From Phycisphaerales bacterium (lineage in GTDB: Bacteria > Planctomycetota > Phycisphaerae > Phycisphaerales > SM1A02), in assembly GCA_029246705.1 (NCBI GenBank), contig JAQWMQ010000044.1, positions 1-45,440 on the forward strand: a stretch of DNA of 45,440 nt, in the 5' to 3' direction. Under the pieces are notes generated by a model, which had not been told where the DNA came from, did no database searches, and saw only the letters and a list, made by a program, of their open reading frames with translations. Below are positions 33,443 through 42,451 of this stretch, piece by piece. Each line of letters starts with the position of its first letter. Position 1 is the stretch's first letter. The position numbers and the translations under genes were made by a program.

Positions 33443-36085
33443 TCAGCAATCGCCCCAGTTACCGAGCAGGATGGTGAGGTCCGCACCGTCGACGATTCCG
33501 TCGCCGTTGAGGTCCGCAGCGCCGCCGCCCCAGTCACCCAGGAGGATGGTGAGGTCAGCGCCGTCAACGACGCCGTCGCCGTTGTAGTCACCCGGGCAGT
33601 CGGGATCTTCCGGACCGAGGACGGTCAGGAGGCCGGTGCCCGCGTTGCCTGCAGCGTATCCACCCACGCCAACGATGTAGGTACCCGCAGTGAGCGGCAC
33701 ATCGATGTTGGAGGTGAAGCCTTCGCACTCAGCGCCGGAGTCGTCGGTGCCATCGTCGTTACAGGCGATGGTCGTGGACGGGTCGCAGGAGCTTGCGACG
33801 ACGAGTCGCGTGTCGAAGGATGCCTGGTTGCAGGTGCTGAAGGTGTAGTCACCATCAGCGGTGGCGGTGAACTCGAAGTAGTAGGTGTTCCAGACGACGT
33901 CGTCGCCGAAGTCACCCGGATCACAGAACCCGGTCATGTCGAACTGGCGATCGCCAGCTGCCTGTGCACACAGGTTGTCGAAGGGGAAGTCACCAAGTCC
34001 GGGGAGCACTTCGGGGGAAGAGCAATCGTTGGTGTAACCTTCGCAGGGATCGGGGGGTGCACCATCAGAGATGGTCACGGTTGCATCACCAGCATCACCG
34101 ATTCCGTAGCCACCGATGACGATGATGTAGGTGACTCCACCGGTGAGATCGACGCTCAGGGTCGTGGTGAAGCCTTCGCAGCCGTCAGTGTCATCAAGAC
34201 ACGCGATGACGGTTGAGAATTCGCAGGCAGTCTGAACGCCGATTCGCGTATCGAAAGCAGCCTGGTTGCAAGTGGAAATGGTGTGGATGCCGGTTTCAGC
34301 GGGAGTGAACTCCATGAAGTAGGCGTTGGTGATGATGTCGGTGCCGAAGTCACCCGGATCACAGAAGCCGGTGTAGTCGACGTCACCGCAGGGAGCGGTC
34401 ACGATGTCGTAGCTACCGATCGAGACGACCTGCGGAGCAGCACAGCTGTTGTCGTAATCTTCGCAGGGGTCCGGGGGCGGTCCAGCAGAGATGGTCATGG
34501 TGCCGGTGCCCAGTGCGGCGGCGTTGTAGCCACCGACTGCGATGGTGTATTCGACACCACCGATGAGGTCCAATTCAAGTGTGGTCGTGAAACCAGCGCA
34601 ACCTTCGGTGTCGTCGAGACAGGCGATGCAGCTATCTGCTTCGCATTCATCAGTCAGGACAGCGAGACGCGTATCGAAGTCGGCCTGATTGCAGGTCGTG
34701 ATCGTGTACAGGTCGCTGGTGTCCGGTGAGAAGGTGAAGTACGTGACGTTGTAGATCAGGTCGTCACCGAAATCGCCCGGATCGCAGATGCCGGTGAGAT
34801 CGAGGTTGAAGCCAACGGCTCCGGTCGTGTCGACGGGGTTGTCGCCAAGAACTGCGGTCACGGGGAGGCAACCACTACCTTCGACCAGGCTCAGTTCGAA
34901 CTGGCCGGGGCCGTTCTCGCCGAGGTAGCCACCGATGCGGATGAGGTAGCTGTTACCAGCCACGACTTCGAGGGAGAGCGTCGACGAGTAGGTACCGTCG
35001 GTGCATCCGTCTTCGTTGCAAGCCAGGAAGTCAGCTTCCAGTGCCTGGGGGTTGAAGGTGCCGAAGTCGGCGTAGGGGCCGTAAGCAGCGACCTTGGTGT
35101 CCCAGGTGAGGTAGCCGCAGGTGACCGCGAAGGCCAGGCCGTCGGTTGCGGGCGTGTAGAGGAACCACACGTCCTTGTCGAGCTGTTCGGCACCGGCGGG
35201 CGAACCACACTGGGGCTGCGCGGGACCGTCGGTCTCGGCAAGGGTGGTGTCGAAATCGATGATGCCGGGCGTCACGGTTTCAGGTGCGATGGCGCAGTCG
35301 TTGGCGGGTCCGCCGGCGACTGAGTTGCACTCGTAGCTGAAGTAGCCGCAGAGGTTGAAGACTTCGCCAGCGCAGGCTTCGTCCCATGATTCATCGCAGC
35401 AGAGATCGTCGAATTCGCAGACGGCGACGCAGCAGTCGTAGTCAGCACAACCGGGTGTGCCATTGGGTTCGTCGCAAGCGCCCTGTGAGGGGTCGCCGCA
35501 ATCGTAGGGTGATTCCTCGTAGGACATGGTCACCACGTAGTCGGTGGTGCAGTCGCTTGCGCCACCAGCACCGAAACCGTCAACCGTTGTGATCACGCCG
35601 TAGGAGACGCCAGCTGCAACGTTGACGGTGAGGTCGCCGCCGCAGGGGAAGGCAAAGCCTTCGACGGTCAACGCGCCGCAGTCATCGGAGTTCGTGGCGA
35701 AGAAGCCGACGAAGTCGATGGGGTCTGCACCAGCGGTCTGGTTGTAGCTGTTGAAGGTCATGGTCAGCGAGCCGTTCGCAGGAACGGTGAAGCTGTACCA
35801 GTCAAGATCGCGGGTCGCAGCTCCGGCGGTCGTGGTGTATGCACCAACGTCGCCGAAAACCGAGGCTGACGCGCCGAGTTCGCCAAGATCCTGCCAGGTA
35901 GCGACTGCGTTGTTGCAACCGCCATTGGGATCGTCCGCTTCGTCGCTACCGCAGTAACCAGGGTCGTTCTGCTCTACGGCACCAACAGGGGGTGTTACGT
36001 CGCACTGTCCGAAGGCAGTGCTGCCAGAGATGAGAAGCGTGCCAAGCACGGTTCCACCAATGGCGGTAGTGGTTCGAGTCTTCAT
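33443..36085 (-). CDS. Large secreted repeat protein with two dockerin-like repeats
   Basis: An 880-aa acidic, Cys-rich secreted protein. ATG 36085 is chosen with GGAGG 6 nt upstream; signal peptide about residues 1-25 (GSTAFGQ). The body consists of repeated modules of about 125-140 residues. Near-identical cores recur (STCNQA-FDTR, DDT-GCEGFTTTL, CDPGDFG-D), most clearly in three successive copies in the second half. Earlier parts share the same fold pattern, and this resembles the bacterial pre-peptidase (PPC)-type beta-sandwich. The C-terminus has two complete dockerin-like repeats (CPGDYNGDGVVDGADL, then LNGDGIVDGADL). Likely a surface or extracellular structural/adhesive protein. It has its own terminator. 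Confidence 0.88.
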   Translation of the reverse strand: MKTRTTTAIGGTVLGTLLISGSTAFGQCDVTPPVGAVEQNDPGYCGSDEADDPNGGCNNAVATWQDLGELGASASVFGDVGAYTTTAGAATRDLDWYSFTVPANGSLTMTFNSYNQTAGADPIDFVGFFATNSDDCGALTVEGFAFPCGGDLTVNVAAGVSYGVITTVDGFGAGGASDCTTDYVVTMSYEESPYDCGDPSQGACDEPNGTPGCADYDCCVAVCEFDDLCCDESWDEACAGEVFNLCGYFSYECNSVAGGPANDCAIAPETVTPGIIDFDTTLAETDGPAQPQCGSPAGAEQLDKDVWFLYTPATDGLAFAVTCGYLTWDTKVAAYGPYADFGTFNPQALEADFLACNEDGCTDGTYSSTLSLEVVAGNSYLIRIGGYLGENGPGQFELSLVEGSGCLPVTAVLGDNPVDTTGAVGFNLDLTGICDPGDFGDDLIYNVTYFTFSPDTSDLYTITTCNQADFDTRLAVLTDECEADSCIACLDDTEGCAGFTTTLELDLIGGVEYTIAVGGYNAAALGTGTMTISAGPPPDPCEDYDNSCAAPQVVSIGSYDIVTAPCGDVDYTGFCDPGDFGTDIITNAYFMEFTPAETGIHTISTCNQAAFDTRIGVQTACEFSTVIACLDDTDGCEGFTTTLSVDLTGGVTYIIVIGGYGIGDAGDATVTISDGAPPDPCEGYTNDCSSPEVLPGLGDFPFDNLCAQAAGDRQFDMTGFCDPGDFGDDVVWNTYYFEFTATADGDYTFSTCNQASFDTRLVVASSCDPSTTIACNDDGTDDSGAECEGFTSNIDVPLTAGTYIVGVGGYAAGNAGTGLLTVLGPEDPDCPGDYNGDGVVDGADLTILLGDWGGGAADLNGDGIVDGADLTILLGNWGDC

Positions 36086-36606
36086 GTACGTCCTCCGAGT
36101 CAACTCTTCGTGGATGATGAATGGGTGACCAAGGCCGCGGTCCGATAGATAACGAACCTTGAACCCTGGGCGGTTCCTATTCTCTGTGCAGCAACTTAAC
36201 TACACGCCCCGAAATTACCCTTACGCATGTCGGTATGCCAGTATTGAGTCTGAAAAGGGCCCATATCCCTTGTTGACATTGCCGTACAACCCTCAAAAAC
36301 AAATTATTGATTTTCACTCTGATCGAATACTTTGAGCGATAAAAAAACTGATTGAAGGGGTTGATTGCAACTCCCAAAATCTTGGTGTGATATTTCTCAA
36401 TTCCAAAGCGAACCATGCCATTGGGCTGATGGGCAAGTCTTTGCATTGGATGGGATTACGAGCCCTGCCGATAACTCAATGCTTTGAAAAGCACCCATTT
36501 TTTTAAAACATCTGATCTCAAGACCTCCGAACGGTGCATTTACGTGAATCCCATTCGGCAGCTGCTCGTGATCTCGGAACCCCTGAAGAGCGAGTAGATT
36601 GTGATC
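36086..36606. other. AT-rich intergenic region
   Basis: The gap between divergent genes has an AT-rich, T/A-run-containing part (about 36240-36510) that contrasts with the GC-rich neighbours. No credible gene, RNA or repeat was found in it; reading frames on the minus strand look non-coding. It holds the two divergent promoters, but I could not assign a clear -10/-35 pair (a TTGACA occurs near 36272). Confidence 0.5.
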
Positions 36607-37422
36607 ATGAACATCACGAAATTCTTTTGCCTGATCTCGATCCTGAGTCTCGCTCATCCCCTTGCTGCGCATGATGACGCTCTTTCAAGCCTCCCTGAGG
36701 CGGATGCGTCCTACATCAGGAAGCATTTGCCGGGGATCGTCCTCGAGCGAATCTCGCACGACAAACCGGTCGAGATCGCCGAGACATGGTTTCCATTGGA
36801 AGCCCAGGTGCTCCGATTTGACTCCCCCGCTTCCGGCGATCATCTCGTGGAGATCGAGTTCTCCCCCACTGTGCGCAAGAAGGGTGGCCCGCTCCCTGCT
36901 CGCAGCGGTGCCTGGTCCATGAGCCTGCCTGGTGGCACCAAGAAATACCTGAATTCCAATGACAAGACGGGGATTCATGCGCCTACCGCGGTTTCTGAAA
37001 CCAATGGATTCGTGATCAAGCTTGATCCACCCGAACCGCTGGTTCTGCAGGGCCTGGGTGTTTCGAAGCCCAATGCCAGAGAGATCTCCGTCGGTATCTA
37101 TGACTTGCACGACACCACCGACGAATCCTATTCGGGCAAGGTTCGCTGCATCTGGACCGACCTTGGCGTCTGGAAGGTCAAGGTTCCGATGGGGACCTAT
37201 GAAAGCAGGCTGGTTCGCGTTGAGTACAAGGGCAGTATCGGCCCTGCATCGATCAATGCGAAGAAGTACATGTTCCTTGCCAAGGGGATAGGCCCGGTCG
37301 CCTTCACGGACATGCGGGACATCTCGGCGTTCATCTTCTTCAACGATGACACCCAGCATTCCGGTGTCCTGAAGAAACACGCCCTGAAGAACGCCGACGC
37401 AGGGGCATCGAAGTCACCCTGA
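36607..37422 (+). CDS. Secreted protein of unknown function
   Basis: A 271-aa protein. ATG 36607 was used (GTG 36601 is in frame). Residues 1-22 form a signal peptide (ILSLAHPLAAHDD). The mature part is mostly beta-strand, with regions such as VWKVKVPMGTYESRLVRVEYKG, and no identified domain. It lacks a dockerin-like tail, unlike its larger neighbours. It is convergent with the small lipoprotein gene, with a 25-nt gap. Function unknown. Confidence 0.75.
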   Translation: MNITKFFCLISILSLAHPLAAHDDALSSLPEADASYIRKHLPGIVLERISHDKPVEIAETWFPLEAQVLRFDSPASGDHLVEIEFSPTVRKKGGPLPARSGAWSMSLPGGTKKYLNSNDKTGIHAPTAVSETNGFVIKLDPPEPLVLQGLGVSKPNAREISVGIYDLHDTTDESYSGKVRCIWTDLGVWKVKVPMGTYESRLVRVEYKGSIGPASINAKKYMFLAKGIGPVAFTDMRDISAFIFFNDDTQHSGVLKKHALKNADAGASKSP

Positions 37423-37447
37423 GCGAGCCCTCGGGCCGGTGAACCGG

Positions 37448-37651
37448 TCAGTCTGAATTCGTGTCATCCGCAATGGATTGAGCTGCGTCGTGGACATCGT
37501 CACGGGTGGCATCACCCGCGGTCTTGAGCGCGTCGCTTGTGGCCGAACCAGCCTGGTTCGCGTCGGACTTGAGCGACTCGGTCTGCTGTTCGCTGCAGCC
37601 GAAGACCAGGCAGGTGCCGAGAACGAGAAACGTGATGATCAGTGATTTCAT
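37448..37651 (-). CDS. Small predicted lipoprotein
   Basis: A 67-aa protein with signal peptide and lipobox LVFGC (lipidated Cys19), then an acidic Asp/Ala/Ser-rich helical tail (SDALKTAGDATRDDVHDAA). This resembles entericidin-like or other small stress lipoproteins in form only. ATG 37651 has AGGA about 8 nt upstream. Its role is unknown. Confidence 0.7.
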   Translation of the reverse strand: MKSLIITFLVLGTCLVFGCSEQQTESLKSDANQAGSATSDALKTAGDATRDDVHDAAQSIADDTNSD

Positions 37652-37808
37652 ACGGTTGTCCTATTCATTGAGCGGCATCGTTTTGAGCACGAATCACAGG
37701 GAAATCCTGCGTGATTCCGTTGTTGCATGATTACGATAACGATATTCAGTCCGTTCGTATCCGTGTGGACACTGCTCCTGGACTGCAGCATCAGAGGACA
37801 TTGAAAGA

Positions 37809-39212
37809 ATGATCAAGACACTACCGTTGAAGCCGGCAACCCTGTCACTCTGCATCATGAGCTTCTGCCCGACTCTTCTGGCAGAAGCGCCCATAGCGGA
37901 CTGGAGCTGGTTTCCAGTGAACCCTGATGCTCCCTGGGTCCGTCGAGCCGGACTGCAGGTGCTCGAAGTCGGTACGGACTTCTACCTCTTGGGTGGACGA
38001 ACCGCCCGTCCGCCGGCCACGCCCCCCATTCCCGGCGACAGCGACATCTGGAACGACGTCTGGAAGAGTTCCGACCAGGGCGCCACCTGGGAGGAGATTC
38101 TCCCGGCCGGACCGGGTCATTGGCCCGCACGGGCCTACTTTCGAGGGGTCACCCTGGGTGATGAGATGTACGTCCTCGGAGGACAGGATTTCCTCGTGAT
38201 CCCCAACAAGGACTGTCCTCCGCCCTACGAGGACTGCTCACCCTTCATCTCGGTTTCGAACTTCTACAACGACGTCTGGAGCTCCACCAACGGTGTGGAG
38301 TGGACCCAGCAGACCGATGACGCCGGTTGGTCCGTGCGAGCAGGCCTCTCCTCGATCGTCTTCAATGACGAGATCTACGTCATCGGAGGATCCTATTTCG
38401 ACGATTCGTCGATCATCGGCGGTCCCCCGCAGCGTGAGTACTACAACGACGTCTGGAAGTCGGCGGATGGTGCGAGCTGGACCCTGCTGACCGAAGAAGC
38501 CGCCTTTACCCCGCGGGCCGGCGCCGCCGTGGCCGTCAAGGACGGGTTCCTTTATCTCTTTGGCGGCGAAGAGGGCTTCCTCTGTGATCCGTTTCCCGGT
38601 TGTGAGCTCCCCTACTTCAACGATGTCTGGCGAACCTCGGATGGAATCGAATGGGAACTCCTGACCCCGGACGCACCGTGGTCGGCGCGACCCGGACACG
38701 TCGTGGTCGTTGCCGATGACCAGTTCGTCCTGTTCGGAGGCTTTGGTGTCAGTCCGGATCCGACCGATCCGTTCGGCCCCGGAAATCCAATGGATGTCTG
38801 GGTCAGCGACGATGGCGTCGAATGGACCCAGGCCAGCAGTTCTCCCTGGAACGCGATGGGGCCCGGTGACGTCAAGTACGACTTTGCCGCACTCGCAACG
38901 ACGATCGAGGGCGAAGAAGGTCAGGAACCCGCGATATTCACCTTCGGCGGTGATCGCGAGACGTTCAATTTCTTCGATCCATTCAACTACCTGAACATGG
39001 ACAACGATGTCTGGAGGTTCGCACCTCCGCCGAAGGGCTGTCCCGGTGACTTCAACGGTGATGAGATCGTCGATGGATTCGACGTGACCGTTCTTCTTGG
39101 AGCATGGGGAAGCGTTCCACCCATGCCCGAGGAAGCAGACATGAATGCTGATGGAGTCGTCGATGGGACGGACCTGGCAATCCTCATCTCGCTCTGGGGC
39201 GCCTGCAACTGA
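37809..39212 (+). CDS. Secreted Kelch-like protein with dockerin-like tail
   Basis: A 467-aa secreted protein. Signal peptide about residues 1-25 (CPTLLAEAPIA). Residues about 30-400 contain Kelch-type beta-propeller blades with repeated W-N-DVW-S-DG motifs and YVLGGQ / YVIGGS / YLFGGE strands. No catalytic residues of galactose oxidase were identified, so binding is likelier than catalysis. The last 60 residues are two dockerin-like repeats (CPGDFNGDEIVDGFD, then MNADGVVDGTDL). Start ATG 37809 with GAAAGA just upstream. The two arylsulfotransferase-like genes follow on the same strand, but the 137-nt gap leaves operon status open. Confidence 0.87.
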   Translation: MIKTLPLKPATLSLCIMSFCPTLLAEAPIADWSWFPVNPDAPWVRRAGLQVLEVGTDFYLLGGRTARPPATPPIPGDSDIWNDVWKSSDQGATWEEILPAGPGHWPARAYFRGVTLGDEMYVLGGQDFLVIPNKDCPPPYEDCSPFISVSNFYNDVWSSTNGVEWTQQTDDAGWSVRAGLSSIVFNDEIYVIGGSYFDDSSIIGGPPQREYYNDVWKSADGASWTLLTEEAAFTPRAGAAVAVKDGFLYLFGGEEGFLCDPFPGCELPYFNDVWRTSDGIEWELLTPDAPWSARPGHVVVVADDQFVLFGGFGVSPDPTDPFGPGNPMDVWVSDDGVEWTQASSSPWNAMGPGDVKYDFAALATTIEGEEGQEPAIFTFGGDRETFNFFDPFNYLNMDNDVWRFAPPPKGCPGDFNGDEIVDGFDVTVLLGAWGSVPPMPEEADMNADGVVDGTDLAILISLWGACN

Positions 39213-39349
39213 TACGATTCCAGCGTGACACCGCCGCTTCGGGCGGATCGCATCGCCTTTCCGTGTTTCGACGTTTGCGTTTCTCTCCTCCCCACCACCA
39301 CTTTTTTATGCTCAGCCTCAATTCGAACATGATTCCCGGAGCTGTGTCG

Positions 39350-40753
39350 ATGTCATTTCGTTTCATTCCATGCGTGATTCTCGCACTGGGCGGAGCACTT
39401 CCAGCGGCTGCCGATGATTCGCCGTACGAGGGCCTGACCCTCTTCAACCACCTGTCGAATTCAAACACGACCGTTCTCATCAACAATGCCGGCGAACTGG
39501 TGCACACCTGGACCGGAAGCGACGTCATCGCCTCCACGCCATACCTCATGAAGGGCGGGGATCTGATCCGGCCATGTCGTGCCCAGTCGGTGCGCATGAA
39601 CGGTGCTGCCGCGGGTGGACGCATCCAGCGGATCACGATCGACGGTCAGATTGCCTGGGATTACCAGTTCTCCGATTCCGACAACCAGCAGCACCACGAC
39701 GTCTGCGTGATGCCCAACGGCAACATCCTGCTGGTCGCCTGGCAGCGCAAGACCAACGCCCAGGGCGTGGCGGCGGGTCGCACGGACCTGGGCGGGGAGA
39801 TCTGGCCCACCCAGATCGTCGAGGTCGAGCCGGTCGGTTCCACTTCCGGGAACATCGTCTGGCGATGGGAGCTCTGGGATCACATCGTGCAGGATGTCAA
39901 TCCGTTCCTGTCCAACTACGGAGTCATCAGCGAACACCCCGAGCGAATCGACGTCAATGCAGGCGTGGTCCAGAACGGTGACTGGATCCACGTGAATGCA
40001 CTCGACTACAACCCTGAACTCGACCAGATCGTCTTCAGCTCGAACTGGCTCAGCGAGATCTTCATCATCGATCACTCGACCACCACCGAAGAGGCTGCCG
40101 GGTCCACCGGCGGGAACTCGGGCATGGGCGGCGACATCCTCTACCGATGGGGCAATCCAGGAAACTACGGACAGGGCGACATCGACAGCCAGGTTCTCTG
40201 GAACGTGCATGGAGTCAACTGGATCGATCCCGGCCTTGTTGGCGAGGATCGTTTGCTCCTCTTCAACAACGGCAACGATGACGGCATGTCCGACCTCATC
40301 GAGTTCTCCCCCCCGCTGCTCCCGGACGGGACCTATTCGATCGAAGTCGACCAGCCATTCCTTCCGGTTCGAGGCAACTACGCCTGGTTCTATGAACGGG
40401 TGGGTTTCTGGGGCGGGCACCTCTGTGGTGTGTACCGACTTCCCAATGGCAACACGCTGGCCACGGATGGACCTGGTCGGGAGATCCGTGAGATCTCACC
40501 TGAGGGCGAGACCGTCTGGACCCACTTCACCGAATGGTCGATCATGCGGGCCGACAAGTACCCGATGGACATTCTCGAACCTGCCGACCAGTGCCCTGGT
40601 GATATCGACGGTGACGGCCGGGTTGACGGGGCCGACCTGATCGAGCTGCTCGGCTCCTGGGGGCTCGTTGGTGGTCCGGATCTCGACGGTGACGGGTCGA
40701 TCGACGGCAATGACCTGAACATCATTCTCGGATACTGGGGCGTCTGCCCCTGA
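39350..40753 (+). CDS. Arylsulfotransferase-like secreted protein 1 with dockerin-like tail
   Basis: A 467-aa secreted protein. ATG 39350 has GGAG 8 nt upstream. Signal peptide about residues 1-22. The body resembles the arylsulfotransferase (ASST) beta-propeller family (PF05935/PF14269-type): YEGLTLFNHLSNSNTTVLI, a conserved HHDVCVMPNGNILLVAWQRK block and WDHIVQDVNP. I could not confirm ASST active-site His/Arg residues, so transferase activity is not proven. The C-terminus has two dockerin-like repeats (CPGDIDGDGRVDGADL and LDGDGSIDGNDL). It is a tandem paralogue of the next gene, the same length, with long blocks of identical DNA. Confidence 0.85.
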   Translation: MSFRFIPCVILALGGALPAAADDSPYEGLTLFNHLSNSNTTVLINNAGELVHTWTGSDVIASTPYLMKGGDLIRPCRAQSVRMNGAAAGGRIQRITIDGQIAWDYQFSDSDNQQHHDVCVMPNGNILLVAWQRKTNAQGVAAGRTDLGGEIWPTQIVEVEPVGSTSGNIVWRWELWDHIVQDVNPFLSNYGVISEHPERIDVNAGVVQNGDWIHVNALDYNPELDQIVFSSNWLSEIFIIDHSTTTEEAAGSTGGNSGMGGDILYRWGNPGNYGQGDIDSQVLWNVHGVNWIDPGLVGEDRLLLFNNGNDDGMSDLIEFSPPLLPDGTYSIEVDQPFLPVRGNYAWFYERVGFWGGHLCGVYRLPNGNTLATDGPGREIREISPEGETVWTHFTEWSIMRADKYPMDILEPADQCPGDIDGDGRVDGADLIELLGSWGLVGGPDLDGDGSIDGNDLNIILGYWGVCP

Positions 40754-40939
40754 ACCGGGCATCATCTTTTCAACCCGCCGGACGGTTTCAGCGTGATGGC
40801 ATGCCGATACCGTTGATTTGCCCGTTTTGTGAATAGCCGATGTCCCCACGGCGGGAACCATGCACAATCAAAGTTGCCCCTGGTGGCCAGTCACCAAGGA
40901 AGAAGACTCGAAGAGCCGTTGTACTTCGGAGCCATCACG

Positions 40940-42343
40940 ATGTCATTTCGACTCATTCCGATCATGATCCTCGCTTCGCTCGGAGTGCTTCAGACCTTCG
41001 CTGATGACACCCCCTACGAGGGACTGACTCTCTTCAACCACCTTCAGAATTCAAACACGACCGTTCTCATGAACAATGCCGGCACCACGGTGCACACCTG
41101 GACCGGAAGCGGCTCCATCGCTTCGACGCCGTACCTGCTCAAAGGTGGGGATCTGATCCGCCCCTGTCGTGCCCAGTCGGTGTTCATGAATGGTGCGGCC
41201 GTGGGTGGACGCATCCAGCGGATCTCGATCGACAACCAGGTCGTCTGGGACTACCTGTTCGCTGATTCCAACAACCAGCAGCACCACGACATCTGCGTGA
41301 TGCCCAATGGCAACATCCTTCTGGTCGCCTGGCAGCGCAAGACCAACGCCCAGGGCGTGGCGGCGGGTCGCACGAACCTGAACGGGGATATCTGGCCCAC
41401 CCAGATCGTCGAGGTCGAACCGGTCGGTTCCTCTTCCGGGAACATCGTCTGGCGATGGGAACTCTGGGATCACATCATCCAGGATGTGAACCCGTCCTTG
41501 CCGAACTACGGCGTCGTCGGCGATCACCCCGAGCGAATCGACATCAATGCCGGCGGGGTCCAGAATGGTGACTGGATCCACGTGAACGCCCTGGACTACA
41601 ACCCTGAACTCGACCAGATCGTCTTCAGTTCGAACCAGCTCGACGAGATCTTCATCATCGATCACTCGACCACCACCGAAGAGGCTGCCGGGTCCACCGG
41701 TGGCAACTCGGGGATGGGCGGCGACATCCTCTACCGATGGGGCAATCCCGGAAACTACGATCGTGGTGACAGCACCACCCACGTGCTCTGGAACGTCCAT
41801 GGGGTCAACTGGATCGACCCCGGCCTGGAAGGCCAGGATCGGCTGCTCCTCTTCAACAACGGCAATGATGACGGGACTTCCGACCTCATCGAGTTCATGC
41901 CCCCGCTGCTTCCGGACGGCACCTATTCGATCGACGTCGACCAGCCGTTCCTTCCCGAACGCGATGACTACGACTGGTTCTATGAACGGGGAGGCTTCTA
42001 CGGCGATCACCTGTGTGGCGTGTACCGACTCCCCAACGGCAATACGCTGGCCACGGATGGGCCGGGTCGGGAGATCCGAGAGGTCTCTCCGGAGGGCGAG
42101 ACCATCTGGGTCCACTTCACCACCCAGTCGATCATGCGTGCCGACAAGTACCCCCTGGACATTCTCGAGCCGGTCAACCAGTGCCCGGGGGACATCAATG
42201 GCGATGGTCTGGTGGACGGAACGGACCTGTCCACGCTGCTTGGCTTCTGGAATCTGGCCGGTGAAGCCGATCTCAATGGAGATGGGACCATCGATGGCAT
42301 CGATCTGACCATCCTTCTCGGACATTGGGGCGTCTGTCCCTGA
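40940..42343 (+). CDS. Arylsulfotransferase-like secreted protein 2 with dockerin-like tail
   Basis: A 467-aa paralogue of the preceding gene (39350-40753), same signal-domain-tail order. ATG 40940 with GGAG 8 nt upstream. The blocks HHDICVMPNGNILLVAWQRK and ILYRWGNPGNYD are conserved, and the tail has CPGDINGDGLVDGTDL and LNGDGTIDGIDL. Differences cluster at the N-terminus and in the surface strands and dockerin linker. Two DNA blocks are identical with copy 1: 41321-41374 with 39731-39784 and 41644-41700 with 40054-40110. This suggests recent duplication or gene conversion. Substrate unknown. A monocistronic or two-gene unit is possible; 186 nt separate the copies. Confidence 0.85.
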   Translation: MSFRLIPIMILASLGVLQTFADDTPYEGLTLFNHLQNSNTTVLMNNAGTTVHTWTGSGSIASTPYLLKGGDLIRPCRAQSVFMNGAAVGGRIQRISIDNQVVWDYLFADSNNQQHHDICVMPNGNILLVAWQRKTNAQGVAAGRTNLNGDIWPTQIVEVEPVGSSSGNIVWRWELWDHIIQDVNPSLPNYGVVGDHPERIDINAGGVQNGDWIHVNALDYNPELDQIVFSSNQLDEIFIIDHSTTTEEAAGSTGGNSGMGGDILYRWGNPGNYDRGDSTTHVLWNVHGVNWIDPGLEGQDRLLLFNNGNDDGTSDLIEFMPPLLPDGTYSIDVDQPFLPERDDYDWFYERGGFYGDHLCGVYRLPNGNTLATDGPGREIREVSPEGETIWVHFTTQSIMRADKYPLDILEPVNQCPGDINGDGLVDGTDLSTLLGFWNLAGEADLNGDGTIDGIDLTILLGHWGVCP

Positions 42344-42451
42344 ATCCGTACATCAGGGGCCCGGAGCCCAACATTCGAGAACGGATTGGCCTCATAATGG
42401 TTAAATCGAGGACAGGAGGCGGCTCCTGACCGATACTTCATTGGCCTGATC

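Noticed and set aside
36177-36672. Two minus-strand frames of about 90 codons in the AT-rich region
   Set aside because: The translations have no domain similarity and the composition is typical of non-coding AT-rich DNA.
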